Shown: one piece after another, positions 53,365-63,519 of the stretch
Layout of the letters: every line of letters starts with the position of its first letter
How positions within the stretch are numbered: the first letter of the stretch is position 1
Assembly (NCBI RefSeq): GCF_014699115.1
Contig: NZ_JACXAD010000001.1
Coordinates: 310,001-374,000 of the forward strand
From: Hymenobacter montanus
Lineage (GTDB): Bacteria; Bacteroidota; Bacteroidia; Cytophagales; Hymenobacteraceae
Length of the DNA: 64,000 nt
Reading direction: 5' to 3'
The notes under the pieces: model-generated
Told to the model about the DNA's origin: nothing
Databases searched by the model: none
Seen by the model: only the letters and a program-made list of their open reading frames with translations
Position numbers and translations under genes: made by a program

Positions 53365-56300
53365 ATGCTGCTAGCTGTTTACTCCCGAAAATCAGTTTAT
53401 TCCATTGGACGGCTCGTGGCGGGCCTGCTGGCCGCCCTGGTGAGCCTGCCAACCTTGGCCCAGGCCCCTACCTACCCGGTAGCGGACCTGCCCTACTGGG
53501 AATGGCAGTCCCCCCGCCCTACCGGCTACCCTCTGCAAGCCGTGGCCGCGCTCGATGACCAGACGGCCCTGGTGGGGGGCCAGCGCGGAACCCTATTCAA
53601 AACCGCTGACCAGGGACAAACCTGGACCCCCTTGAGTAGCGGGGCTCTTTACGACATCAAAGCCCTCAGCTTTATCTCCCCACAAGTGGGCTGGCTCGCT
53701 AATAACACCCCCAACGCGTCTTTCGGGAATGACTTATCGGGCCCGGGCCAAGTTCGCAAGACCATAGACGGTGGGCGAAACTGGAGCCCGCAGGCCATTG
53801 GCGAGGCGGACTTTGTCGAGATGCAGGACCTACGGTTCTTTTCGGCCACCCAAGGCTACGTCTTCTACTATTACAATGCCCCCGGTACTGGCCGCCCCCC
53901 CCGGCTGCGGGTAACGAATAACGGGGGCCAGACCTGGAACCCAGTAGTTATTTTCGCCGGTACTACCGCCCTGCAGTTCGTCACCCCGCAGGTTGGCTAT
54001 TTTACGGCCAATGGAGGTGTAACAAAGACCAGCAACGGCGGGCAGAATTTCGAATTGATAACGCCCGCGCCCGGCATCAGCTACAACAAGGTACACTTTG
54101 TCGATGCCCAAAACGGCTGGGTGGGCAGCAGCACAGGGGGCAGCAGCCCTAACCTGTTTCGCACACAGAATGGGGGGACGACCTGGACCCCCGTGCGTCT
54201 GCTCGGATCGGCCAGCAACTCCTTTCCCGGCGTCAATAAAATCGCGTTTGCCGACCCACTTCACGGTGTGATCAACAACTACGTTACTTCGGACGGCGGG
54301 CAGACCTGGACGCCCGGCACCGGCACGCTCTCTACTGGCCCAACGCAGCTCCGCCCATCCGGGGTAGGTTTTTCGGTGGGCACGGCGGGCAACATTCGAA
54401 CTACAACTGACTTTGGCCTGACCGGGCAGGCCCGCACTACTGGGGCAGAGGCCTTCTTTGGCACCATTCATTTTCCCGAGCCCGTCCACGGCTGGGCGAT
54501 GGGCAAGCCTTCTTACAATTATAACCAGGTGTTCGTGACTCACGACCGGGGTACTACCTGGCTGGGGCTGGACCTGACCACGCGAGCGGCGGGCGTCAAC
54601 TGGCTCGACAGCCGGCTGACGGCTGGGGCCTTTCCCGACCGGGATACGGCCTATGTCGCCGGCATCGACTACACGGCCTCTCCCAGGGCGTTTATCTTGC
54701 GCACCGTGGACGCTGGCCAGACCTGGAACCGACAACTGCTAGGGCCGGCTACCGCTCTCAATGACCTTAAATTCAGGGATGGGCAGAACGGCATCGCGGT
54801 GGGCAACCAAGGCGTCATTTTTTACACCCGGACGGGGGGCAACAGTTGGCTGAGTGCTACGAGCGGCACCACTACTCACTTACGTAAGGTCTGCTGGGCT
54901 GCCCCGCAGGTGGCGTACGCCATGGGCGATGCGGGAACCCTGCTGACCACTCAGAACGGGGGGCAGACCTGGCAGACCATCGTGTCGAGCACCTTTGCCG
55001 CCCACCTGCCCGAAGCAAATTGGGAAAACCTGTATTTCAGCTCGGCCACGACCGGCTTTTATGGCAACGCAAGCGCCATCTACCGCACCACCAACGGCGG
55101 CTCGACCTGGGCAGCCACGGGCCAGGGCACCTACACCTTCGGCCGACCGCTGGTTGGGGCAGCTTTTTCCTCGGCGAGCAACGGGTGGGCCTTTGGGATG
55201 GAGCTCTTTCAGACCAGCAATGGGGGCCAGTCCTGGACTCCCAGGACCCTGGGCCTGCAAGCGACGGCGGGCAGCTTCGTAGACGCCTACAACGGCTGGG
55301 TGGCGGGGGAGAACAACATGATTATTCATTACTCTGAGAAGTTTATTCAGACGGACGCGGCCCTGACGCAGCGGCTGAGCTACTGCGCCGGCGAGATGCT
55401 GGACCTGGCTTTTACCACGGAAGGCAGCCTGAGCCAGCTCCCTACCGACTATCGGGTGCAGCTCTCCAACAATATGGGACGCTTCCGCGCCGGGGCAACC
55501 TTAACCCTGACGCCCACGGCCGGCAGTACTGCCCGCCTGCTACGCGTGGTGCTGCCGACTACGCTAGCGGCCGGTACTCGCTACCGAGTGCGCGTCATCG
55601 CCGCCGACAGCTCGGTGTTGGGCGACGACAACAAGCGCGACCTACTGGTCACTGCCCTGACTACGGCCACCATCACCCCGGCCGACCCCACCCTGAACCT
55701 TTGCCAGGGCAGCACGGCCACGCTCACCGCCCCGGCCGGCCTAACGCAATATCTGTGGAGCACCGGTGCCACGACGCGCAGCATCACCGTGAGCACGGCG
55801 GGCACATATACCGTGCGCGGAGCTCTGGCAGCGGGCTGCCTGGGACCAGCCTCAGCCCCGGTTACCGTCGCCCTGGTACCGCTGCCCGCGCAACCAGTGC
55901 TCCAACGGCTGGCTAACGGCCAGCTCAGCGTCAGCGCTCCGGTTAGCGGCGCTACGTATCAATGGCTGCTCAATGGCTCCCCCATTCCGGGTGCGACGGG
56001 CGCTACGTACCCCACAACGGGGGCGGCTCCGGCCGGCATCTATACCGTGGTAAGTAGCGTGAATGGCTGTGCCTCTCCCGCTTCGGCCCCGCTGGCTGTG
56101 GTGCTGGCCGTGCGCTCGGCACAGGCGGCGGGAGTGGCGGTGTACCCCAACCCGGCCGGGGACGTGCTGCACGTGGCTTTCCCGGCTTTCAACGGTTGGG
56201 CCCACGTGGCATTAGCCGACTTGCTGGGCCGGACCGTGCGGGAACTGGTGGCCCCGGCGACGGGCGGCACACTCGACGTAAGGCAGCTACCAGAAGGGCT

Positions 56301-56367
56301 GTACACGCTGCGGGTAGAGCTACCTAGTGGGGAGATGCTTGCCCAGAAAGTCCTGGTGCGCCACTAG
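53365..56367 (+). CDS. T9SS protein with Ycf48/BNR-type beta-propeller
   Basis: 1000 residues. The signal peptide is LVAGLLAALVSLPTLAQ. Residues 40-690 form many beta-propeller blades of the Ycf48/BNR (sialidase Asp-box-like) type. Each blade carries a pattern like TxDGGxTW (TADQGQTWTPL, TSNGGQNF, TQNGGTTWTPV, TTNGGSTW, TSNGGQSW) and FxxxxxGW (ISPQVGWLANN, VDAQNGWVGSS). Ig-like domains follow to about 910. The end is a T9SS type A sorting domain (VYPNPAGDVLHVAF, LADLLGRTVR, LPEGLYTLRVEL). It is probably surface-exposed; ligand unknown. It forms a pair with the gene upstream. Confidence 0.88.
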   Translation: MLLAVYSRKSVYSIGRLVAGLLAALVSLPTLAQAPTYPVADLPYWEWQSPRPTGYPLQAVAALDDQTALVGGQRGTLFKTADQGQTWTPLSSGALYDIKALSFISPQVGWLANNTPNASFGNDLSGPGQVRKTIDGGRNWSPQAIGEADFVEMQDLRFFSATQGYVFYYYNAPGTGRPPRLRVTNNGGQTWNPVVIFAGTTALQFVTPQVGYFTANGGVTKTSNGGQNFELITPAPGISYNKVHFVDAQNGWVGSSTGGSSPNLFRTQNGGTTWTPVRLLGSASNSFPGVNKIAFADPLHGVINNYVTSDGGQTWTPGTGTLSTGPTQLRPSGVGFSVGTAGNIRTTTDFGLTGQARTTGAEAFFGTIHFPEPVHGWAMGKPSYNYNQVFVTHDRGTTWLGLDLTTRAAGVNWLDSRLTAGAFPDRDTAYVAGIDYTASPRAFILRTVDAGQTWNRQLLGPATALNDLKFRDGQNGIAVGNQGVIFYTRTGGNSWLSATSGTTTHLRKVCWAAPQVAYAMGDAGTLLTTQNGGQTWQTIVSSTFAAHLPEANWENLYFSSATTGFYGNASAIYRTTNGGSTWAATGQGTYTFGRPLVGAAFSSASNGWAFGMELFQTSNGGQSWTPRTLGLQATAGSFVDAYNGWVAGENNMIIHYSEKFIQTDAALTQRLSYCAGEMLDLAFTTEGSLSQLPTDYRVQLSNNMGRFRAGATLTLTPTAGSTARLLRVVLPTTLAAGTRYRVRVIAADSSVLGDDNKRDLLVTALTTATITPADPTLNLCQGSTATLTAPAGLTQYLWSTGATTRSITVSTAGTYTVRGALAAGCLGPASAPVTVALVPLPAQPVLQRLANGQLSVSAPVSGATYQWLLNGSPIPGATGATYPTTGAAPAGIYTVVSSVNGCASPASAPLAVVLAVRSAQAAGVAVYPNPAGDVLHVAFPAFNGWAHVALADLLGRTVRELVAPATGGTLDVRQLPEGLYTLRVELPSGEMLAQKVLVRH

Positions 56368-56379
56368 CCACCGTGAGAC

Positions 56380-56406
56380 GAGCCCCGGGCCTGGGGTGGC
56401 TTTTTT
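56380..56406. terminator. Terminator between the T9SS gene and the M28 peptidase
   Basis: Stem AGCC-CC paired with GGG-GGCT, then six T on the plus strand. Outer bases (CCACC/GGTGG) may extend pairing. It ends the + gene and lies just past the convergent peptidase's stop codon. Confidence 0.7.
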
Positions 56407-56447
56407 CCGGTGGACGCCACGAACGTGTCCGCCTTTACTCCTATGCT

Positions 56448-57311
56448 CTATAATTCCAGCAGCGCCCCGTAGACCCCATCCACCACTTGGGCCATGCGCG
56501 AAAAATCCAGCGTGTCGATGGTGTCCGTGGGTTGGTGGTAGTTGGGGTTGCGCAGGAAGGACGTGTCGTTAATCATGACGGCGTCGTAGCCCTGACTCCA
56601 ATAGTTGCGGTGGTCGGACAGGCTCGCCAGCCCCAGACTCTCAGGCAGGTTGATGCGCTGCACATCGAGGCTGCCGGTGTGAGACCGCATGAGCTGCTGC
56701 ACCCGTTGAGTGAATTTTTCCTGCCCCACTTTGCCCACGACCACGATAAAATTGCCGGTATCAGGGTACTGTTTGGCCAGGGCCTCGTTGGGAAATTTTT
56801 GGGAGCCGGGCTGGTCGCTGAAGTAGCCAATCATTTCGTAGCAGATCATAGCCCGGACTTTTACCTGGTTCGCGTGCAAGGACTTGGCGTGCACGGCACT
56901 ACCCATGTGCTCGGTCGCGAAGTAGGGCGGCTCCTCGTTGGCGTAGGCCACGAAATCGATGCGGTGCGTTAACAATGCCTTGCTGAGGTGGAGTAGGCGC
57001 GCAGTTTCAAGCAGGCCGGCCACGGCGCTGGCGTTGTCGTCGGCCCCGGGCTGGTCGCCGCACACGTCGTAATGGGCTCCCACGATGAGGCGGTCGGCCT
57101 GGGGTGGGCCAAACGAGGCAATAATGTTGCGGTAGCGGCGGCCGTCGGCGGTGAAGGGCTGCTCCGTGACGGTGCCGTGGAGCTTTTGGAAGCAGCCTTT
57201 AATGTAGTCGGCCGCCTTGTTTAAGGACGACAGGTTGTAGCAATTGCGGGCCGGGTGCAGGTTGGTCAGGAAGGTGACATCGGCGTGGAGACGGCTTTGG
57301 TCGGCGGGCAT
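56448..57311 (-). CDS. M28 family zinc peptidase
   Basis: Aminopeptidase-type hydrolase of 287 residues with two zinc ions. Ligands are visible as His80 and Asp82 in VGAHYDVCGD, Asp91-Asp92 in PGADDNASAVAG, Glu126-Glu127 in AYANEEPPYF, and His259 in NPNYHQPTDT. The motif NIIASFGPP and the helix KAADYIKGCFQKL precede it. There is no signal peptide, unlike most M28 exopeptidases, so it may act inside the cell or use another route. Upstream, 328 bases separate it from the divergent macroglobulin gene. Confidence 0.9.
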   Translation of the reverse strand: MPADQSRLHADVTFLTNLHPARNCYNLSSLNKAADYIKGCFQKLHGTVTEQPFTADGRRYRNIIASFGPPQADRLIVGAHYDVCGDQPGADDNASAVAGLLETARLLHLSKALLTHRIDFVAYANEEPPYFATEHMGSAVHAKSLHANQVKVRAMICYEMIGYFSDQPGSQKFPNEALAKQYPDTGNFIVVVGKVGQEKFTQRVQQLMRSHTGSLDVQRINLPESLGLASLSDHRNYWSQGYDAVMINDTSFLRNPNYHQPTDTIDTLDFSRMAQVVDGVYGALLEL

Positions 57312-57639
57312 GGCGGGTGGGGCTAGGTAAACAGGCGAATTATACGGCGTGAAATACGGGCAGTAAATCCGCCGAGCTTAATAAAATAGAGCGACGCGTT
57401 TCTCACACCTACCTTAGCGGCAGGATGTTAATCACCAAACCTACTCTACCCTTTCGCTCCTGAGCGCAACCAACAACACTATGTTTACCAGTAATTTATG
57501 CAAGATAAAGGCAGGGTTGCCGACCACGGCTAGTTGAGATTTTATTGGCGGACGCCTAATTATGCACAAACTTGAAAAGCCAAATTAAAAAAGCTAAAAA
57601 TTATATCTACCTTTCCAGCCCTTTAATTCCGCCGCTTTC
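57312..57639. other. Divergent intergenic region, no gene seen
   Basis: 328 bases between the M28 peptidase and the macroglobulin gene. It is AT-richer than both. A TACCTTTC near 57610 resembles a -7 box about 22 bases before the macroglobulin ATG, but no proper -33 TTG lies at the right distance. No repeat was found. Confidence 0.4.
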
Positions 57640-60600
57640 ATGCTCCTCTCCTCCCTGCGCCGCTTACCGGTGCTCACCCTGTTTCTGGCGCTCCTGGCCA
57701 CTGCTTCCTGCTCGAAAAAAACGGCCCAGGAGCAAGCCGCCGAGCAAGCCGACGGCGAAGAAATTGACCCCTACTCCAACCTGGTATTCACCTTCGACGA
57801 AGCGGTGGTGAACGACGCCCAGCTCAACCGCTGGGACACCACGCAGTACGTGAAGTTCACCCCGGCCGTGCAAGGTAAGTTTAAGTGGACCAGCGACCGG
57901 GAGCTGACGTTCTCGCCGTTGGAGCCCTTCCGGCCCAGCACGGTGTTCGATGCAGCCCTGCGAAGCGAAAACATGCCTAGCGACAAGCAAGCCCTGGCGC
58001 TGAACCGGCGGCGTTTCCATACGCCCTACCTGAGCATGGCCACGCCGCAGGTGTTCTACGGCCGCTCGGCGCGAGCTGCGGGCACGGCCGAGCTACGCGC
58101 CAACCTCGTATTTAACTACCCCGTGCGGCCCGCCGACTTGCGCTCGCGGCTGCGCGTAACCCAGGACGGTAAGCCGGTGGCTGTGCAGCTCATCTCGTCG
58201 GAGCCGGATAAGCTACTGGGTATCAGCTTTACGCAGGACATACGCGTCGGCTCGTCCCTGACCGTGGAAGTAGCCCCCGGCCTACCACCCGCCGTGGGGG
58301 GCAAAGCCACTGATAAACCCCTGACCGCCCAGCTCGAAGTGCCCGAGGCGCAGGTGCTGGAGGTGCGCGAGTTGACGGCCACGCTGGTAAACGGCGAGGC
58401 CGTGGTAACGGTGCTTACCAACCAGCCGGTGGCCGTGGACGATATTCAACCCTTACTGACGGTGACGCCCAGCTCGTCGTTTGCCATGGAGGCGCTGGAA
58501 AGCGGCTTTGCCCTGAAAGGCAGCTTCGTGGTGGGTAAAACCTACCAGGTAAGCCTGGCTGCGGGCGCCCGGGGCATGCTGGGCGGGCAGCTGCTCAACG
58601 CCTACAGCCAGTCGGTGTCTTTCGCGGCGGAGCGGCCCAGCCTCAGCTTTGCCAGCGCTGAAAAAGCCATGTACCTCGATGCCTTGGGTACCCGCAACCT
58701 GGGGCTGCGCATCAACGAGGTGCAGAAGGTAAAGGTGACCATCGCCAAAGTGTACGCTAACAACATTCAGCAGCTGCTGCGCGGCGAGCCCTCGTACGGC
58801 TACCCGGACTCCGACGATGGCGAAGGCAGCAGCGAGGGCGAAGATGGCGAGTACGTAGACCGTAGCTACCGTTACTTCGACACCGAGAACATCGGCAACG
58901 TTATTTCCGAGCGCACCATTTCGGTGAGCGGCCTACCCAAATCCGGCGGGCTGCGCCTGCTCAACCTCGACCTCAAAGCCCTGGAATTCCAGGGGGCCAT
59001 GAAAGGGCTGTACGTGGTGCGGGTGCAGGATACCGAGCGCCAGTGGCTGCAAGTAAGCAAGCTGGTGGCCGTGACCGACCTGGGCCTCATCGTGAAGCAC
59101 GGCGCTACGGGCGGCACGCTGGTCTTTGCCAACTCCATCCGCACAGCCCAGCCGCTGAGCGGCGTGACGGTGAACCTGATGAGCAGCAACAACCAAGTTA
59201 TCGGCACGGTCACGACGGACGAGGCCGGGGTGGCGGCCTTCGACTCGGCGGCCAGCATGAAGCGCTTCCGGCTGGGCATGGTGACGGCGGTGAAAGACGC
59301 CGACTTTACCTTCCTGGACTTGGGCAAAAGCCGGGTCGAGACTTCGCGCTTCGAAGTGGGCGGGCTAACGAGCAACGCGGCCCGCTATCAAGCTTTTCTC
59401 TACGGCGACCGCAACCTATACCGGCCCGGCGATACTGTGCGCACCAACACCGTGGTGCGCACCGAGGACTGGCAGACCCCACCGGCCAACCTGCCCGTAA
59501 AAATTCGTCTGCTGCTGCCCACAGGCAAAGAATATAGCAGCCTGCGGCAGAAGCTGAGCCCGGCCGGCTCCTTTGAAAGCCGCTTTATCCTGCCGCCAGC
59601 CGTAATGACCGGCCTCTACACGCTGGAAGTGCTGACCGGCAACGATGTGCTGCTGACCACCCGGCAAGTGAGCGTGGAGGAGTTCATCCCCGACCGGCTG
59701 AAGGTAACGGTGGCCGCCGCGCCCACGGTGCTGAAACCGGGACAAACCGTGACGGCCAGCATCAGCGCCCAAAACCTGTTCGGCCCCCCCGCAGCCGACC
59801 GGAAATTTGAAGTGGAATTCTCGCTGAAGGAAAAAACCTTTCAGCCCAAGGACTTCCCCGGCTACTCGTTCGAGATCAACCACGGCGACCGGCGCAAAAC
59901 CACCTCGAGCAGCAACGATAACACGACTTCGCCCACCTCGCGCTTCGAGAAAACCGTGCGCGAGGGCGTGACCGACGCCACCGGCCATGCCACGGCCACC
60001 TTCGACGTACCCGAGCTACGCGACCTGGGCATCCTGGAGGGAGCAGCGTTCGCCACGGTGTTCGACGAGACCGGCCGGCCCGTGAACCGCCTCGCCACCT
60101 TCGACGTGCACACCCAGGCCACGCTGTTCGGCATTGAGCGCTTGTCGGAGCTGGTGAGCACGCGGGAGGCTACCAACGTGCGGCTGCTGGCCCTCACCCC
60201 ACAGGGCAAAGCCACCAACGCCTCGGCCGAGGTGAAGGTGGTGCGCCTGCTTTGGGAAACCGTACTGGAGCGCCAGGGCGGCCGCTACGTGTACAACTCG
60301 CAGCAACGGGAGCAAACCATCCTGAGCCGTACGCTGGTCGTGGGCAATGGCACGCCGTTTAGCTTCACGCCGCTGAACTCGGGCGAGTACGAGGTGCGCA
60401 TTGCCCGGCCCGGGGCCGTGAGCTACGTGGCCCAGCGCTTCTACGCCTACGGCTACGGCGACACCCAGGCTAATTCCTTCGAGGTGAACAACGAGGGCGA
60501 GGTAACCATCGAGGCCGACAAAGCCAAGTACGAGCCCGGCGAAACTGCCAACCTGCTGCTAAAAACGCCCTTCGCCGGCCGCTTGCTCGTAACGGTGGAG

Positions 60601-63129
60601 CGGGGCAGCGTGCTCGACCACTTTTACGTGAACACGGACCAGAAATCGGCCCAGGTTAAAATCCCCATCAAGGCCGAGCACGTGCCCAACGTGTACGTAA
60701 CGGCCACGGCCATCCGCGCCATCAACGACAACCGGGTGCCGCTCACCGTGGCCCGCGGCTTCGTGCCGCTGACCGTGGAAAAGCCGGGCGCCCGCCTCGC
60801 CGTAGCCATTGCCGCACCCGCCACCAGCCGCTCCCAGACCTTTCAGACGGTGGAAATTACCACCGCGCCCCTGGCCCAGGTCACGCTGGCGGTAGTAGAC
60901 GAGGGCATCCTGCAAATCAAAAACTACCAGACGCCCGACCCCTACGGCTACTTCTACCAGAAGCGCGCCCTAGAAGTAGAGGCCTTCGACATGTACCCGT
61001 TCCTGCTGCCGGAGCTGGGCACGAGCAGCAGCGGGGGCGACGCCGCGGACCTGCGACGCCGTACCAACCCTGTGCCCAACCGCCGCGTGAAGCTGGTAGC
61101 CAAGTGGAGCGGCGTGCTCACGGCGGATGCCGAGGGCAAAGTGCGCTATAAAGTGCGCGTGCCGCAGTTTTCGGGAGCGCTGCGCGTCATGGCCGTGGCG
61201 TATAAGGACGATGCTTTCGGCAACGCCGAGCACACGATGAAGGTGGCCGACCCGGTGGTGATTTCCACGGCGCTGCCGCGGTTTATGAGCCCCGGCGACA
61301 CGATTGACGTACCGGTCACCTTCACGAATACCACGACCCGGAATGCGCCGGGCACGGCCAGCGTAGCGGTTACCGGCCCCCTTAGAATGGTGGGTGAGGC
61401 CAACCAGAATGTCACGCTGCCCCCGAAGGCCGAGCGCCGGGTACTCTTCAGAGTGGTGGCCCCCGCGGGCATCGGCGAAGGCCGACTGACCACGACAATG
61501 GCAGCACTCGGAGAAAAATTCTCGGAGAACATCGACCTGCCCATCCGCCCCGCTTCCTCGCTCGAAAAGCGCACCGGCAGCGGCGTACTGGCCGGCGGCT
61601 CTTCGCTCCCGCTCAACCTGAGGACCGACTTCCTGCCCACCTCACTCACCAGCCGGCTGGTTATCAGCCGCTCGCCGCTGACCGAGTTCAGCAAGGATTT
61701 GCGCTATCTACTGCAGTACCCCTACGGCTGCCTGGAGCAAACCGTATCGGCGGCTTTCCCGCAGCTGTACTACGGCGACCTGGCAGCCTCGCTACAGCAG
61801 AAAACGGGGGCCGCAGCCAAAAACCAGCGCTATAACCCCAACTATAACGTGCAGGAAGCCATCCGCAAGATTGAGGCCATGCAGCTCTACAACGGCAGCC
61901 TCAGCTACTGGCCGGGCGGCGACTACGACAACTGGTGGGCCACGGCCTACGCCACCCACTTCCTGCAGGAAGCCCAGCGGGCGGGCTTCGCGGTGAACAA
62001 GTCGGTGCTCGACAAAACCCTGCGCTACCTGCAATTCCGCCTCAAAAAGCGCGAAACGGAGTCCTACCAATACTTCGATGCCAATAACATCGCCCGCGAG
62101 AAAACCATTGCCAGCAAGGAAATTGCTTACTCACTCTACGTCCTGGCCCTGGCTGGCCGGCAGGACGCCGTGGCCCTGAACTACTACCGCGCCAACCGCG
62201 AGATGCTAGCCCAGGACTCGAAGTTCCTGCTGGCCTGCACCCACGCCCTGCTCGGCAACCAGCGTCAGTTCCGAGCCTTACTGCCCGCCCGGTTCGGGGG
62301 CGAAACTGCCGCCCGCCGCGCCCTGGACGGGTCCTTCTACTCGCCCATCCGCGACGAAGGCCTGGTGCTGAACGCCCTGCTCGAAACCGACCCCAATAAC
62401 CCGCAAGTGCTGGTACTGGCCCGCCAGCTCAGCCGCCAGCTCCGCAACGCCGGGTGGCTCAGCACCCAGGAGCGGGCGTTCGCCCTGCTGGCGCTGGGGA
62501 AGGTAGCCCGCCGCGATGCCAGAAGCACCGCCACGGCCACGATCTCGGCGGGCAGGAAAACCATCAGTAGCTTCACGGGCAAGGATATAACCATCAGCAA
62601 TGTGGCCAATCGCAGCTTCAGCTTGCGCACGAGCGGTAGCGGCAACCTCTACTACTTCTGGGAGGTGGAAGGCATCTCCCCCAGCGGCTACGTGAAGGAG
62701 GAAGACAGCTACCTGAAAGTGCGCCGCCAGTTCCTGAACCGGGCCGGCCAGCCCCTGGGTACGCCCACCTTCCGCCAGAACGATTTGGTGGTGGTGAAAA
62801 TCACCATCGAAGCGGGCGACGCGGCTGGCACCGTTAAGAACGTGGCCATCACCGACCTGCTGCCCGCCGGCCTTGAAATTGAAAACTCCCGTATCGGCGC
62901 CGTGCGCGAGCTGGACTGGGCCAAGAATGCCGCCCAGCCCGACTACCTCGACGTGCGCGACGACCGGATTAACTTCTTCACCACGGCTACGGGCGAGCCG
63001 AAATCGTTCTACTACCTGGCCCGGGCAGTAAGCAAAGGCACTTTCAAGCTGGGCCCGGTGAGCGCCGACGCGATGTATAATGCTGAATACCATTCGTACA
63101 ATGGGGCCGGCACCGTGCGGGTGCAGTAA
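57640..63129 (+). CDS. Alpha-2-macroglobulin family lipoprotein
   Basis: 1829-residue envelope protein that traps attacking proteases. A lipoprotein signal ends in TASC (Cys24), so it is anchored in a membrane facing the periplasm. The long MG-domain region includes RFEVGGLTSNAARYQAFLYG and DRNLYRPGDTV, a bait-type region near 680-720, and VDEGILQIKNYQTPDPYG. The thioester motif YGCLEQ is intact (Cys1364 to Gln1367), so it can bind targets covalently. The C-terminal domain holds the receptor-type strands. Length suits the family. pbpC follows 390 bases on in the same direction, the classical pairing. Confidence 0.93.
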   Translation: MLLSSLRRLPVLTLFLALLATASCSKKTAQEQAAEQADGEEIDPYSNLVFTFDEAVVNDAQLNRWDTTQYVKFTPAVQGKFKWTSDRELTFSPLEPFRPSTVFDAALRSENMPSDKQALALNRRRFHTPYLSMATPQVFYGRSARAAGTAELRANLVFNYPVRPADLRSRLRVTQDGKPVAVQLISSEPDKLLGISFTQDIRVGSSLTVEVAPGLPPAVGGKATDKPLTAQLEVPEAQVLEVRELTATLVNGEAVVTVLTNQPVAVDDIQPLLTVTPSSSFAMEALESGFALKGSFVVGKTYQVSLAAGARGMLGGQLLNAYSQSVSFAAERPSLSFASAEKAMYLDALGTRNLGLRINEVQKVKVTIAKVYANNIQQLLRGEPSYGYPDSDDGEGSSEGEDGEYVDRSYRYFDTENIGNVISERTISVSGLPKSGGLRLLNLDLKALEFQGAMKGLYVVRVQDTERQWLQVSKLVAVTDLGLIVKHGATGGTLVFANSIRTAQPLSGVTVNLMSSNNQVIGTVTTDEAGVAAFDSAASMKRFRLGMVTAVKDADFTFLDLGKSRVETSRFEVGGLTSNAARYQAFLYGDRNLYRPGDTVRTNTVVRTEDWQTPPANLPVKIRLLLPTGKEYSSLRQKLSPAGSFESRFILPPAVMTGLYTLEVLTGNDVLLTTRQVSVEEFIPDRLKVTVAAAPTVLKPGQTVTASISAQNLFGPPAADRKFEVEFSLKEKTFQPKDFPGYSFEINHGDRRKTTSSSNDNTTSPTSRFEKTVREGVTDATGHATATFDVPELRDLGILEGAAFATVFDETGRPVNRLATFDVHTQATLFGIERLSELVSTREATNVRLLALTPQGKATNASAEVKVVRLLWETVLERQGGRYVYNSQQREQTILSRTLVVGNGTPFSFTPLNSGEYEVRIARPGAVSYVAQRFYAYGYGDTQANSFEVNNEGEVTIEADKAKYEPGETANLLLKTPFAGRLLVTVERGSVLDHFYVNTDQKSAQVKIPIKAEHVPNVYVTATAIRAINDNRVPLTVARGFVPLTVEKPGARLAVAIAAPATSRSQTFQTVEITTAPLAQVTLAVVDEGILQIKNYQTPDPYGYFYQKRALEVEAFDMYPFLLPELGTSSSGGDAADLRRRTNPVPNRRVKLVAKWSGVLTADAEGKVRYKVRVPQFSGALRVMAVAYKDDAFGNAEHTMKVADPVVISTALPRFMSPGDTIDVPVTFTNTTTRNAPGTASVAVTGPLRMVGEANQNVTLPPKAERRVLFRVVAPAGIGEGRLTTTMAALGEKFSENIDLPIRPASSLEKRTGSGVLAGGSSLPLNLRTDFLPTSLTSRLVISRSPLTEFSKDLRYLLQYPYGCLEQTVSAAFPQLYYGDLAASLQQKTGAAAKNQRYNPNYNVQEAIRKIEAMQLYNGSLSYWPGGDYDNWWATAYATHFLQEAQRAGFAVNKSVLDKTLRYLQFRLKKRETESYQYFDANNIAREKTIASKEIAYSLYVLALAGRQDAVALNYYRANREMLAQDSKFLLACTHALLGNQRQFRALLPARFGGETAARRALDGSFYSPIRDEGLVLNALLETDPNNPQVLVLARQLSRQLRNAGWLSTQERAFALLALGKVARRDARSTATATISAGRKTISSFTGKDITISNVANRSFSLRTSGSGNLYYFWEVEGISPSGYVKEEDSYLKVRRQFLNRAGQPLGTPTFRQNDLVVVKITIEAGDAAGTVKNVAITDLLPAGLEIENSRIGAVRELDWAKNAAQPDYLDVRDDRINFFTTATGEPKSFYYLARAVSKGTFKLGPVSADAMYNAEYHSYNGAGTVRVQ

Positions 63130-63197
63130 CGTTGATGTGGGGATGGACCCAACGAGCTCAACGGCACCACAATGGAGACGTATCCGGTCCGGCTTAA

Positions 63198-63491
63198 TTA
63201 CTTGGCCGGGCCGAATACGTCGCCGTGAGGCCCGTGAATGAATCGCCCCTGCACGAGGGCAAAGGCAAGCTTGATTTCGGCTAGCGGGTCAGAATCAAGG
63301 GCTCGGAGAAGTGGCTCGGCAACGGCCGGGCGTAGCCTGGCTCTACCTTGCCTCCGATATTCTTCTGCCCGGAGCTTTGCATTTTTCTGCCCTGGAAAAT
63401 CGGCTACACGGGGCCGGGAATAGCCAGGAACGCGCCGTAGGCCGACCTTTGCAAAACCGGTAGGAAATGATCCCGGGTCCCTCCTGCCTAC
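63198..63491 (-). pseudogene. Open frame without start codon; possible gene remnant
   Basis: A 97-codon minus-strand frame between the macroglobulin and pbpC genes has no ATG, GTG or TTG that suits. It nevertheless looks protein-like: LRAEEYRRQGRARLRPAVAE, then LLRALDSDPLAEIKLAFALV and IHGPHGDVFGPAK, ending in TAA. No family is recognised. It may be the end of a decayed gene or chance. The 390-base gap 63130-63519 shows nothing else. Confidence 0.3.
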
Positions 63492-63519
63492 TTATCCTTA
63501 TTGTCATCGTCGCACCGCA

